A DNA stretch of 64,000 bases. Source: Nocardioides sp. TRM66260-LWL. Lineage in GTDB: Bacteria; Actinomycetota; Actinomycetes; Propionibacteriales; Nocardioidaceae. Location of the stretch: contig NZ_JAIQZK010000001.1 of the NCBI RefSeq assembly GCF_020075545.1, positions 744,001 through 808,000 on the forward strand, written 5' to 3'. This document shows, in pieces, positions 36,176 through 43,913 of the stretch (within the stretch, counting starts at the first letter, position 1; each line of letters starts with the position of its first letter). The notes below the pieces were generated by a model that was not told the DNA's origin, made no database searches, and worked only from the letters and a program-made list of their open reading frames with translations. A program made the translations under genes and the position numbers.

Positions 36176-36571
36176 ATGAGTCAGCAGACGATCAAGCAGC
36201 AGGCGCGGCGTACGGCGCGGGAGATGGCCGAGAAGCGGCGCAAGGAGCGCGAGGAGCGCGAGCGCCGGGTGATCGACCTGGCCGAACAGGTCATGGTCGC
36301 GATCGGTCAGCGGGACGCGGCGGTGGCCGAGACCGAGAAGCGCGCCGGTGAGGCGCTGCGGGAGTTGACCGAGGTCGAGGGGCTGTCCCTGGGCGAGGCC
36401 GTGGAGTGGTGCGGCGAGACGGTCACCGTGCGGGAGGCGACGCGGCTGCGGCGGCTCGCCAACGCGGACGGCGAGCCGAGCGGCGACGTACGCGACGACT
36501 CGGGCGACGACGGCGCGGCGCTGGCGTCGGCCGGGAGTGGGGGAGCGGGTGCCGGTACGTCGGCTGGATGA
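36176..36571 (+). CDS. Small coiled-coil protein divergent from the relaxase
   Basis: The 131-residue protein has a basic, highly charged coiled coil (residues 8-40; RTAREMAEKRRKEREERERR) and a short compact segment (GLSLGEAVEWCGETVTVREATRL) before a Gly/Ala-rich tail. It looks like a DNA-associated accessory protein of the transfer machinery, but no known family was recognised. ATG at 36176 follows GGAGTGAGG. The end overlaps the HNH gene by 35 bases. Confidence 0.55.
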   Translation: MSQQTIKQQARRTAREMAEKRRKEREERERRVIDLAEQVMVAIGQRDAAVAETEKRAGEALRELTEVEGLSLGEAVEWCGETVTVREATRLRRLANADGEPSGDVRDDSGDDGAALASAGSGGAGAGTSAG

Positions 36572-37076
36572 CGCCGGCCTCGCGGCGGTCGCGGCAGCGA
36601 TCGCAGACCCGGCGGTGCTCACGCGGTACCGGGCGAAGGTAGCCACGGTGCCGGGCAGTGAGTGTCTGTGGTGGACCGGGGCGGTGGCCGGTCGCTCCGA
36701 GCGGGAGCGCACGGACGGCGGTGGCCATGGCCGGTTCTGGTACGCGCCGGGGCGGGTGATCATCGCCCACCGGTTCGCGTACGCAGTCATGCACGGCGTT
36801 GACGCGCTCGCGGAGGCGCGGCTGCTGGGGCACCGCTGCCACAACCCGCTGTGCCAGCGGATCGCGCCGGACCACGTCGTGGTGTCGAGCGCGGCGCAGA
36901 ACCGCCGTGAGTGGTCGGTGCAGCGGCGGCTGCCGTACAGCCCGCTGGCCGACCCGCGCGGCCCGCGTCGACGTGCGCGGGAACTGCGAGACCTGGCGCG
37001 TGAGGACCCGCAGCTCGTAGCCGACGACCTCGCTCGGCTCCAGGAGCTGCTGGGCGAGCAGCTGACCTTGTGGTGA
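36537..37076 (+). CDS. HNH-type endonuclease-like protein
   Basis: The 179-residue protein has an HNH_3-like core: CLWWTGAV, GHGRFWYAPGRVIIAHRFAY, LLGHRCHNPLC and HVVVSSAAQNRREW. Cysteines and histidines are in the order expected of the beta-beta-alpha metal finger of a HNH nuclease found on phages and plasmids. It overlaps the previous gene by 35 bases; the GTG at 36537 is the likeliest start. Its substrate is unknown. Confidence 0.7.
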   Translation: MGERVPVRRLDDAGLAAVAAAIADPAVLTRYRAKVATVPGSECLWWTGAVAGRSERERTDGGGHGRFWYAPGRVIIAHRFAYAVMHGVDALAEARLLGHRCHNPLCQRIAPDHVVVSSAAQNRREWSVQRRLPYSPLADPRGPRRRARELRDLAREDPQLVADDLARLQELLGEQLTLW

Positions 37077-37097
37077 CGCGCGACGCCCACGCAGAAG

Positions 37098-37130
37098 GGA
37101 CGCCCGCAGCGATGAGCGCTGCGGGCGTCC
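37098..37130. terminator. Bidirectional terminator between convergent genes
   Basis: GGACGCCCGCAGC (37098-37110) pairs perfectly with 37118-37130 around a 7-base loop. It lies between the stop of the rightward HNH gene (37076) and the stop of the leftward gene (37147), where a shared terminator is expected. Confidence 0.7.
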
Positions 37131-37146
37131 TTGCGGTCGGAGTGGG

Positions 37147-37521
37147 TCAGCCGGGTTCGCCGTCGAGGAGCCGACCGAGTGTCTCCCATAGGTCGAGGTA
37201 GCCGTCCGCGTCCTCGGGTGCCTGCTCGCCCCACTGGGCGTGAAGGCCACGGATGCGGTCGAGCCAGTCCAGGCGGTCGGGCAGCGCGGTGCGGGCAGCG
37301 GCCATGAACTCCACGTCGGGCGCGTGCTCGGGAACGTCGCCCCCGCGTGGGTACGTCTTGAAGCCGAGCCGCTGCCAGTGAGCACCGGCGTAGGCGACGA
37401 GGATGTTGTCCGGGATCAGGGCGTCGGCGGCGGTGGCGCGGATCTTGTCACCGGCAGGAGTCCAGGGGCCGGGGGTCGCGCGGGCCTCCAGCGCACGCAG
37501 GGTGGCGTCGTCGTCGCTCAT
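37147..37521 (-). CDS. Phage/plasmid-type small protein
   Basis: The 124-residue protein has the pattern of small accessory proteins common on phages: an N-terminal segment with ARATPGPWTP, then PDVEFMAAARTALPDRL and a helical end. Function unknown. It is the last gene of five leftward genes joined by 1- to 4-base overlaps (38600 to 37147), a sign of strict co-translation. Confidence 0.5.
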   Translation of the reverse strand: MSDDDATLRALEARATPGPWTPAGDKIRATAADALIPDNILVAYAGAHWQRLGFKTYPRGGDVPEHAPDVEFMAAARTALPDRLDWLDRIRGLHAQWGEQAPEDADGYLDLWETLGRLLDGEPG

Positions 37522-37769
37522 GCTGGCTGGTCCTCCCGGGCGGTCGCGGCGGCGAGGTCGAGCCGCCCAGCGGCGGCGGTGGCCACGGCGGTGATCCGTG
37601 CGGCGAGCGCGCGCAACTCGGCGGGCGTGCCCTGGATCGCCACCACGTCGTCTCCGGCCAGCGTCAGGACCGGTTGGCGGTGCTCACCGGCGCCCACCCA
37701 GTCCTCGCCGGGGGTGAACACCTGGACGCTGGTCTCGCGGGCGGCCAGCCACTCGATGTGCGCGCTCAC
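37518..37769 (-). CDS. Small hypothetical protein
   Basis: An 83-residue protein with a beta-like N-terminus (HIEWLAARETSVQVF) and a helical Ala-rich C-terminus. GTG start overlaps the previous stop (GTGA), and its own stop overlaps the next ATG. No domain was recognised. Part of the five-gene leftward chain. Confidence 0.5.
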   Translation of the reverse strand: MSAHIEWLAARETSVQVFTPGEDWVGAGEHRQPVLTLAGDDVVAIQGTPAELRALAARITAVATAAAGRLDLAAATAREDQPA

Positions 37770-38071
37770 GGGGTCACCTCGGCGGGTGCGGTGCCGATGA
37801 GGCGGCGGAACGCCTGCACGTCGGCCTCGAGGGAGAACAGGCGGCGTCGGTGCTGGTCGTTCTCCGTGCCGACCTTGGTCAGGACCTCGGCGAGGCCGTC
37901 GAGGAACGCCACGACGGCATCGGCGGTGACCTCCTCGCCCATCGCGGTCCACGGCTTCGGGACGCGGCTGCTGGCGGCGTACGGCATCTTCATCATGGCG
38001 GCGACGATGCGGCGCTGGTCGCGCTCGCTGATCACGGTGCCGGTCGGGTCCGGCTGGGTCTGCTCGGTCAT
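37766..38071 (-). CDS. Small helical hypothetical protein
   Basis: The 101-residue protein has helices in SERDQRRIVAAMMKMPY and DAVVAFLDGLAEVLTKVGTEN followed by a coiled coil (QHRRRLFSLEADVQAFRRLI). No known domain. Its ATG at 38071 shares one base with the previous stop. Part of the leftward chain. Confidence 0.5.
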   Translation of the reverse strand: MTEQTQPDPTGTVISERDQRRIVAAMMKMPYAASSRVPKPWTAMGEEVTADAVVAFLDGLAEVLTKVGTENDQHRRRLFSLEADVQAFRRLIGTAPAEVTP

Positions 38072-38307
38072 CACTGCTCCTGTTCGGTGGTGCGGGTGGC
38101 GTACTCGGCGTGCAGGGCGTCCAGCGCGGTGGCGACGCTGGACAGGGCCGCGTCCAGGTGGGCGCGGGCGGTCTCGGGGGTCCACCGGCGCACGTCGCGC
38201 AGCCGGTGCTCGATGACGATCAGGTCGCAGGCCGTCTCGCTGAGGGTGTGCCGGTCCTTGGCGCTGCTGGCCGCGATGTCGGCGGGGGTGGCGGTCGGGT
38301 GGCTCAT
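38071..38307 (-). CDS. Small helical hypothetical protein
   Basis: The 78-residue protein begins MSHPTATPADIA and is almost all helix (DRHTLSETACDLIVIEHRL; ARAHLDAALSSVATALDAL). No domain recognised. It overlaps its neighbours by 4 and 1 bases. Confidence 0.5.
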   Translation of the reverse strand: MSHPTATPADIAASSAKDRHTLSETACDLIVIEHRLRDVRRWTPETARAHLDAALSSVATALDALHAEYATRTTEQEQ

Positions 38308-38600
38308 CGCAGGACGTCCTCGACCGCGCGGCGCATGGCCTCGTCGAGCGTCGCGGTGCGCATCCCCCAGCGCTGGCCGTAGCCGCCGTCCACGTCGGCG
38401 TAGAAGCCCGGCGCGAGGTAGGTCGTGCAGTCGCCGGGTGTGATCCGGATCAGGTAGGTGCGCCCGTGCGCGTGGACGCTGGCGGTGTGCGCGGTCCAGC
38501 GCCCCGGCCATCGGTCGTCGGCGTCCACGGCGTGCCACTCGACCGTGGCGGCGTCGGTCGGGCTGTCGGTCTGCTCGCGGGTGGTGGTCGTGTCGGTCAT
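38304..38600 (-). CDS. Small hypothetical protein, first of a five-gene chain
   Basis: The 98-residue protein has a Thr-rich N-terminus and a compact part with Trp and Tyr (VDADDRWPGRW, TYLIRITPGDCTTYLAPGFY). It resembles small phage-type proteins but no family was recognised. It follows an AAGGAGGAG ribosome site and the hairpin at 38620-38659. Confidence 0.5.
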   Translation of the reverse strand: MTDTTTTREQTDSPTDAATVEWHAVDADDRWPGRWTAHTASVHAHGRTYLIRITPGDCTTYLAPGFYADVDGGYGQRWGMRTATLDEAMRRAVEDVLR

Positions 38601-38619
38601 GGCTCCTCCTTCCGTTGGG

Positions 38620-38659
38620 CCGGTGGCGGGCCGGACTCGGGGTCTCAGCCCGCCACCGG
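38620..38659 (-). terminator. Hairpin after the DUF932-like gene
   Basis: CCGGTGGCGGGC (38620-38631) pairs perfectly with 38648-38659 around a 16-base loop. It lies between the DUF932-like stop and the next leftward gene, so it may end or weaken read-through. Confidence 0.5.
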
Positions 38660-38679
38660 AGGACTTGCGGGACGGACGG

Positions 38680-39684
38680 TCAGGCGAGGGCCAGCGCGGT
38701 CCAGGCGCGGCGCTTGATCCGGTCGGGGTCGTCGCTGGTGAGGACGCGGGTGGCGCGGGCGGTCTTCTCGTCGCCCTTGGTGCGGACCGGGGCGTAGTGG
38801 TCGACGTACTCCGCGACGGCCTGGTAGCCGGCCCACGCGGTGTCGCGGATGCCGGCCTGCGTGTCGGCGTCGGCGAAGAGCCAGTGCAGCCGGGAGCGGC
38901 GACGGCGCTCGGTCTCGCGCACGCGCTTGGTGGCGCTGGCCTCGGCCTTGCCGAACGTGGCGTCGATCAGGGCGTCGAACGCGGCGTCGGTCATGGTCTG
39001 CTGGATCAGCCGCTCGGCCTCGACCTGGAACGCGTCGACGTAGGTGAACGTCAGGCCGAGCGCGTCGCGGGCGGCCTGCACGGCGGCCTTGGCGTTGCGG
39101 GTGTGCCGGATCGAGAACGACGACTCGTGGTTGCGCAGGGCCGCGCTCTGGGTGTTCGCGCACACGACGCGGACCGGGGTCACGAGGATGCGGAACGCGC
39201 TGGAGCCGTCGTGGCTGTTGAGTGCGGCGATGTTCAGGTCGACGCGGTCGGTGCCGCCCACGGTGAGCGAGTCCGGCAGCTGCATGGTGATGAACACCTG
39301 CCGACCGCCGCGCAGCGACCCGGCGGTGTCGAAGATCGCGCCGGACTCGTCGGCCAGCAGGTTCAGGAACTCGGCGTGGTCCTCGTTCTGCAGCGGTGTG
39401 TAGCCGCCGCCCACGACGCCGAGCGCCTCGGGCTCGCCGGTGAACGGGTTGGTGCGGACCGTGGCGAAGCCGGGGACCTCGATCGCGGTGACGCCGCCCT
39501 CGCTCACCTCGGCGGTGGTGAGCGGCAACTTGCGGACGTCCCAGCCGCCCAGGTGACCGAGTCGCATGGCCTCTTCGGCGGTGAACGCGCGGTCGCGGAC
39601 GGTGGTGCCCAGGCGGTGCCAGGCGTCCTTGCGGGCGAAGACGGCGGCGGCCTGCGTGCCGTGGGTCTCGATCTCGTGTGACAT
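38680..39684 (-). CDS. DUF932 / phage-plasmid-like protein (TIGR03299 type)
   Basis: The 334-residue protein shows the pattern of the TIGR03299/DUF932 family of plasmids and phages: N-terminal AWHRLGTTVRD, GGGYTPLQNEDHAEFLNLL, GGRQVFITMQLP, ALNSHDGSSAFRILVTPVRVVCANT and a long helical C-terminus. The function is not known. It sits alone behind a promoter region (39700-39747) that shares the TTTCTATTCT motif with the relaxase/oriT region and parB. The ATG follows GGGAGGACC. Confidence 0.8.
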   Translation of the reverse strand: MSHEIETHGTQAAAVFARKDAWHRLGTTVRDRAFTAEEAMRLGHLGGWDVRKLPLTTAEVSEGGVTAIEVPGFATVRTNPFTGEPEALGVVGGGYTPLQNEDHAEFLNLLADESGAIFDTAGSLRGGRQVFITMQLPDSLTVGGTDRVDLNIAALNSHDGSSAFRILVTPVRVVCANTQSAALRNHESSFSIRHTRNAKAAVQAARDALGLTFTYVDAFQVEAERLIQQTMTDAAFDALIDATFGKAEASATKRVRETERRRRSRLHWLFADADTQAGIRDTAWAGYQAVAEYVDHYAPVRTKGDEKTARATRVLTSDDPDRIKRRAWTALALA

Positions 39685-39734
39685 GTCGGGGTCCTCCCGG
39701 GTAGCGGATCAAACGAACTGAGTTCATTCTATGG

Positions 39735-39747
39735 TTTCTATTCTACT
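39735..39747. promoter_or_regulatory. Shared TTTCTATTCTACT promoter motif, copy 2
   Basis: TTTCTATTCTACT lies in the promoter gap of the DUF932-like gene, next to the GAACTGAGTTC palindrome (39715-39725). Related copies lie at 35905-35920 and, inverted, at 41418-41435. On the minus strand it gives two TAGAAT -10-like hexamers. Confidence 0.45.
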
Positions 39748-39748
39748 A

Positions 39749-39778
39749 AGGGCGGTTCTCCACAGGGAGAACCGCCCT
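39749..39778 (-). terminator. Terminator hairpin after parB
   Basis: A perfect 13-base stem (AGGGCGGTTCTCC, 39749-39761, with 39766-39778) closes a 4-base loop ACAG, 24 bases past the parB stop. It abuts the promoter motif of the DUF932-like gene. Confidence 0.7.
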
Positions 39779-39801
39779 CGGGTGGGGGAGGGGGCGACGG
39801 G

Positions 39802-41400
39802 TCAGGCGGCGCTGTCGCTGGCCTCGTCGGCGTTGTCGTCGGCGGCGTCGCTGGCGTCGTCGTCGGTGGTCGGCTGCTCCTCGCCGAGCAGGATTCGCTC
39901 GACCTCGCTGGGCTGGTAGCCCCACTCCACGAGCGCGCCGAGCACGCGGGCATCCCACGCGCTCGGGTTGCGCCACGAGTGCTTGCCGGTCGTGGCCTCC
40001 CACGCCGCCACGACCGCCGCGAGCGTGGTCATGGTCGCGGCCTTCGGCGTGCTCGCCTTGGTGGCGATCTTGCGGCACTCGTCATGGCCAGCGCCGTAGT
40101 AGCCGGTCGGCCGCTCGACGCCGAGCAGGGTGAACAGCATCGGGTGGCGGTGGTCCATGGCCTTGCTCAGCGAGTGGTGGCCGGTGACGACGGCCTCGCA
40201 GATCAGGGCCTCGGCTCCCTTCGGGGCGGTCTTGCGGGCCACGAACCCGGCCAGCCACTCGCGGCGCACCGTCTCCGCGCTCGCCCACGCCTTGTTGTTG
40301 GCGATCACGCGGCGGCGCTCCTGGCGCTGCTGCTCGCGCTGCGCCTCGGCCTCCTCCTCGTTCTCGCCCTCGTCGCTGCTGTCGGCGGTGCTGCTGCCGG
40401 AGCCGCCGCGACGACGCAGGCCGGAGGCGGCGAGGTCGGTCACGACCCAGACCGGCACGTACTGCTGGTAGGGCTCGGCGGGCTCGTAGTCCTCGCTCTC
40501 CTCGTCGCTGCCGTCCTCGCTCTCCTCGTCGTACTCGTCCTCGGGGTAGACCCACTCCTTGACGACCTGGACGCGAGCGCCGGGGACGTTGGGCCACTCC
40601 TCCTCGGCCAGCGGCTCGCCGTCCTCGGTGACCAGCCGCTCGATGCGCAGCACCTCGTCGGCCTGCTCGACCTCCTCGGCGGTCAGGACCGGCAGGCCCC
40701 CGGCGCGCAGGCGCTCGACCTCGGCGGCGTCGGCCTCGCGCTCGGCGGCCTCGTCGCGCAGCCGCTGGGCCTCGTGGGCGAGCGAGCGCCGCCACCGCTT
40801 CGCGTTCTCCAGCCGCTCGACGGCCTCGGGGTCGTGCTCGAACTCGGCGAAGATCGCGGCCTCCTCCAAGGTCAGGTCGCCTGAGTCGAGCCGGTTGCGG
40901 CTCTGGTCGGCCTTGGTGACCGCCAGGGCAGCGTTTACGGTCGGGCGGTCGATGCTGGTGCGCTTGGCGATCTGCGCGGCGCTCACGCCCAGCAGGGCCA
41001 GCTGCTCCACGCCCGCGACAATCTCGGCCTCGCGCATCCCGGCCCGGTGGATGTTCTCGACCATCTGGTCACCGATCCGGTCGGCGTCGGCGGGCTGGGG
41101 CACGACCCGGGCCGGGATCAGGCCGGTCGGGGTGCCGACCTCGGCGGCGGTCACCGTACGCCGCTGGCCACGCAGCAGGACGTACTGCCCGTCCTCGTCG
41201 CGGTAGACCGTGACGGCCTCCAGCACGCCGCGCTCCTTGATCGACTTGCGGAACTCCTTGTGGTCGGGCCGCAGGTCGGTGCGGACGTTGGTGCCGATGA
41301 TGATCGCGGCGGGGTCGAGGTACAGGAACTCCTCGGACTGGACGGCCTCGGTGGCCTCCTCGGCGGCGCTGTCGGCGGGGGCCTGGATGGTGTCGGTCAT
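39802..41400 (-). CDS. parB: ParB/RepB/Spo0J-domain protein
   Basis: The 532-residue protein has an N-terminal ParB nuclease-like domain (residues about 20-110; VRTDLRPDHKEFRKSIKERGVLEAVTV, then LLRGQRR and AGMREAEIVAGVEQL), then a helix-turn-helix (LGVSAAQIAKRTSIDRPTVNAAL) and a long acidic, Glu-rich middle before a folded C-terminal part. ParB proteins bind parS or similar sites in partition; some on elements act as regulators. No parA was seen near it. The ATG at 41400 was chosen because GGAGGAC lies just upstream; a longer start at 41439 overlaps the promoter motif. Confidence 0.8.
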   Translation of the reverse strand: MTDTIQAPADSAAEEATEAVQSEEFLYLDPAAIIIGTNVRTDLRPDHKEFRKSIKERGVLEAVTVYRDEDGQYVLLRGQRRTVTAAEVGTPTGLIPARVVPQPADADRIGDQMVENIHRAGMREAEIVAGVEQLALLGVSAAQIAKRTSIDRPTVNAALAVTKADQSRNRLDSGDLTLEEAAIFAEFEHDPEAVERLENAKRWRRSLAHEAQRLRDEAAEREADAAEVERLRAGGLPVLTAEEVEQADEVLRIERLVTEDGEPLAEEEWPNVPGARVQVVKEWVYPEDEYDEESEDGSDEESEDYEPAEPYQQYVPVWVVTDLAASGLRRRGGSGSSTADSSDEGENEEEAEAQREQQRQERRRVIANNKAWASAETVRREWLAGFVARKTAPKGAEALICEAVVTGHHSLSKAMDHRHPMLFTLLGVERPTGYYGAGHDECRKIATKASTPKAATMTTLAAVVAAWEATTGKHSWRNPSAWDARVLGALVEWGYQPSEVERILLGEEQPTTDDDASDAADDNADEASDSAA

Positions 41401-41417
41401 GCTGCTGTCCTCCATGG

Positions 41418-41435
41418 GTAGAATAGAAAGAACTG
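41418..41435 (-). promoter_or_regulatory. Shared promoter motif upstream of parB, copy 3
   Basis: On the minus strand CAGTTCTTTCTATTCTAC ends 18 bases before the parB ATG. TATTCT could be its -10. The same motif occurs at 35905-35920 and 39735-39747. Confidence 0.45.
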
Positions 41436-41439
41436 ACAT

Positions 41440-41732
41440 GACCTAGTCTCCCAACGGGGGCCGACACCTACCGGGCCGCAGGGCGAACCTGTGGAAAGGT
41501 GGGCACGTCCGGAGGGTGGGGAAAACCCCTGCTCTCACCGGGCGCGGACTCCGCTGCGGCGGCGCGGCGCAGCTGCACCTCGTAGCTGTCTGGACGGAAG
41601 GAATCGAGCGAGAGTGGGAACGGCTGCACACGGCCCCGCCCGGGAATGCAGCGGCGTTGGTGTTAGCCGCTGCAGCTCGCCGGCGATCGCTCCCGGCACG
41701 CGGGGCAGGGGAGTGGCTGAGGTGGTGGTGGC
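41440..41732. other. Gap between divergent parB and the next gene
   Basis: The 293 bases hold no gene I can support. The frames open here are shadows. Part of the parB upstream region and the promoter of the rightward gene at 41733 must be here. Confidence 0.35.
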
Positions 41733-42188
41733 GTGACGAGCCAGACCACGATCCCGGTCGGGATCTACTGGAAGCCCGGCGTGTGGGACCTCGCCCGCTC
41801 GGCGTACGTCGCCGACCTGGACACCGATCCCGAGTCGCCCGGTTCGTTCGTCGGCTGGCTCGCCCAGGCGCTCGAGCTGCACGCCCGACGCTCGCCCCAA
41901 CAGCGGGCCGAGCTCGCGGCCGCCGGCGAGAACCATCCCGCGCTGGTCAGCGTGACCCGCAAGAGCTTCAACAAGAAGCACGACCTGCCGGCCTCGACGA
42001 TGGAGACGGTGGAGGACGCCCTGGTCGCCGATCGCCAGGAGCTCGGCCGGATGCTCGCCCGGTCTGCGTTCGCCCAGGAGGCGGTCATCGCCGCGGCCGA
42101 GGACTCCCGTCGCCGGCTCGGCCGCGAGCTGCCTCCACCTCCGCAGAAGCTCAGCAACCGACCGCCGCGGCGCCGGCCCGCGCGGTAG
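41733..42188 (+). CDS. Hypothetical protein divergent from parB
   Basis: The 151-residue protein starts with GIYWKPGVWDLARSAYVAD, a pattern I have seen in actinomycete plasmid proteins without known role. It has helical segments (FVGWLAQALELHARR; STMETVEDALVADRQELG) and a basic Pro/Arg-rich tail suited to DNA or RNA contact. GTG start. Its position opposite parB suggests a partition or regulatory link; unproven. Confidence 0.5.
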   Translation: MTSQTTIPVGIYWKPGVWDLARSAYVADLDTDPESPGSFVGWLAQALELHARRSPQQRAELAAAGENHPALVSVTRKSFNKKHDLPASTMETVEDALVADRQELGRMLARSAFAQEAVIAAAEDSRRRLGRELPPPPQKLSNRPPRRRPAR

Positions 42189-42200
42189 GCGCGAGGCAGG

Positions 42201-43391
42201 TCACTTGAGCTGCAGGCGGAGCACGGCTGCTGCTTGCTTGAGCGTCTTCTCGGCCTCCGACAGGGTGCGTTCCTTGCGCCGCTTCTTGTAGAGCGGGTTG
42301 GCGCTGTCCCTGAGTTGCTCGAGACCGTGCAGCATCAGCTCCAAGGCACGTTGGCGCTCGACGAGCTGCTTCGCGCCACGGCGCTTCCGATCACTGATCG
42401 GCACCTTGGTCGCGGCCTCGATCTGCTGTGACCAGCGGATGGCGCGGTTCTGCCGCGACTCGAAGGTCAGCGCCCCGAACGCAGTCCTCTGATCGGGCGT
42501 CGGAGATCTCGGCGCAATGGCGCGCGCCGCGTCGTTGATGGCGACGACGAGCCCCTCAGGCGTGAACTGGAAGAGCGCAACCCCAAGCCGGTCCGCCTCG
42601 AGGATCGCCGCGGTGGTGTAGCTCGAGGCGTAGAAGATCCGACTCCTAAGGCCGTGGGCCGCCCCGATGAGCCGCTGAATGTCTGGTCGGCCCGTGGGGC
42701 CCTCGTGATACTTCACCTGCGCTGCAGCGTCGTGAGCAACCACGTCGAGTCCTGCGTCTGCTCCGCCTGGTGTGACCACAGCTCCGCTGAACCCGAGATC
42801 CGCCATGTGCGCCGCTGCAAGAAGTTCGGCTTCTTGCCAGCTCGTGACTGGCCGCCCCCATCGCCACGCGCCCGTGGAGCCGGGAGGAGGAGCCGTAGCC
42901 GCGGGATGGGCGGACGCCGACGGCTGTGGGGGAGGCGCCTGGGTGGTGGATCCAGGCCGTGAGCTGGCCCCACCGGTCATCTGCAACGCGCGGAGGTCTG
43001 GTTCCTGTAGCAGCAGGCTGAGACAAAGCCCGCGTGCGTCGATGACGTCGACCGACTGCCCGATCAGCCGCTTCTTCCCCAACACGATGGTGAAGGGGCG
43101 TTCGATCGCCTGAGTAGATCTGCCGATCATGGAGATCGTCAGGAGCCTGGAGCCGGTGGCTACGACGAGCGCAGGTGCCATGCCCGTGCTGATCGCCACC
43201 CACTCGGCACGCTCGTGCGACCGGAGATCCGCAAAGAGCCGGTCGGCAACCTTCTCAAGCTGGCGCCGAGCCCCACGGTCGCCGGCCGGCGTCGCGGTGC
43301 GGTGATCGTTGCTCAAGCGGTCCACACCGCCATCCTGCCCGGACGGTCCGACACGTGGAGTCAGAAACGGCGACCTGATCAGGCGACGCAT
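42201..43391 (-). CDS. Mrr-like restriction endonuclease fold protein
   Basis: The 396-residue protein has an N-terminal alpha/beta part (LEKVADRLFADLRS), a Pro-rich linker and a PD-(D/E)xK domain typical of Mrr_cat: QEAELLAAAHMADLGF, GGADAGLDVVAHDAAAQVKYH and then DIQRLIGAAHGL, with the D...QVK set as active site. The C-terminus is a helical basic tail (YKKRRKERTLSEAEKTLKQ). Such nucleases cut modified DNA or foreign DNA. The start could be the ATG at 43391 or a GTG at 43325. Its 3' end converges on the gene at 41733. Confidence 0.75.
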   Translation of the reverse strand: MRRLIRSPFLTPRVGPSGQDGGVDRLSNDHRTATPAGDRGARRQLEKVADRLFADLRSHERAEWVAISTGMAPALVVATGSRLLTISMIGRSTQAIERPFTIVLGKKRLIGQSVDVIDARGLCLSLLLQEPDLRALQMTGGASSRPGSTTQAPPPQPSASAHPAATAPPPGSTGAWRWGRPVTSWQEAELLAAAHMADLGFSGAVVTPGGADAGLDVVAHDAAAQVKYHEGPTGRPDIQRLIGAAHGLRSRIFYASSYTTAAILEADRLGVALFQFTPEGLVVAINDAARAIAPRSPTPDQRTAFGALTFESRQNRAIRWSQQIEAATKVPISDRKRRGAKQLVERQRALELMLHGLEQLRDSANPLYKKRRKERTLSEAEKTLKQAAAVLRLQLK

Positions 43392-43449
43392 CAACGAGAC
43401 GGTGGACGAAATCTTCCCCCGAGCTGATCGCTGCGGAGCACCAATCGCA

Positions 43450-43493
43450 CCTAGGTGACTGCGGGACCGATTCCCGTCTCGCCGTCACCTAGG
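43450..43493 (+). promoter_or_regulatory. Inverted repeat covering the ssb ribosome site
   Basis: CCTAGGTGAC (43450-43459) and GTCACCTAGG (43484-43493) are exact complements 24 bases apart. The right arm includes part of the AGGAGG Shine-Dalgarno of ssb (ATG 43502). It may be an operator or an mRNA hairpin that hides the ribosome site. Confidence 0.6.
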
Positions 43494-43501
43494 AGGAAGT
43501 C

Positions 43502-43891
43502 ATGTCCACCACCGTCACCTTCGCCGGCAACCTGGCCGAGGCTCCCGAGCTGCTCTACACCCGCGAGAACAAGCCGTTCGTCAGCTGCCGGGTCTTGGTC
43601 AACCGGCGCGTGCAGAACGACGAGGGGGAGTGGGTCAACGACGAGCCCACCGCGCACAACGTGAAGATCTTCGGCTCGGCCGCCACCCACGTCCACGACA
43701 GCTGCGGATCGGGCGACCCGATCTTCGTCCACGGCCTCGAGCGCACCGAGAGCTGGCCGGACAAGGAGACCGGCGAGAAGCGCACCAAGGACGTCGTGGT
43801 CGTCGACAACCGCTTCGGCGAGGTCGGTGTCTCGCTCAAGTACGTCTCCGCGCGCATCGAGCGCACCACCCGCCCGGCCCAGGCCAGCTGA
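43502..43891 (+). CDS. ssb: Single-stranded DNA-binding protein
   Basis: The 129-residue protein is a short SSB: FAGNLAEAPELLYTRENKPF, SCRVLVNRRVQNDEGEW, HNVKIFGSAATHVHD and RTKDVVVVDNRFGEVGVSLKY outline the OB fold. It lacks the long linker and acidic DDDIPF-type tail that bind replication partners in chromosomal SSB, as expected for an element-borne SSB protecting transferred single strands. It starts a rightward operon with a DUF4192 gene, a small ORF and dprA, all spaced closely. Confidence 0.88.
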   Translation: MSTTVTFAGNLAEAPELLYTRENKPFVSCRVLVNRRVQNDEGEWVNDEPTAHNVKIFGSAATHVHDSCGSGDPIFVHGLERTESWPDKETGEKRTKDVVVVDNRFGEVGVSLKYVSARIERTTRPAQAS

Positions 43892-43913
43892 GACCGTAAG
43901 GAGGTTCGCTCCG

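Noticed and set aside
30146..36179. Long rightward frames antisense to the relaxase
   Set aside because: They mirror the relaxase and primase sequence and have Gly/Val/Arg-rich shadow composition.
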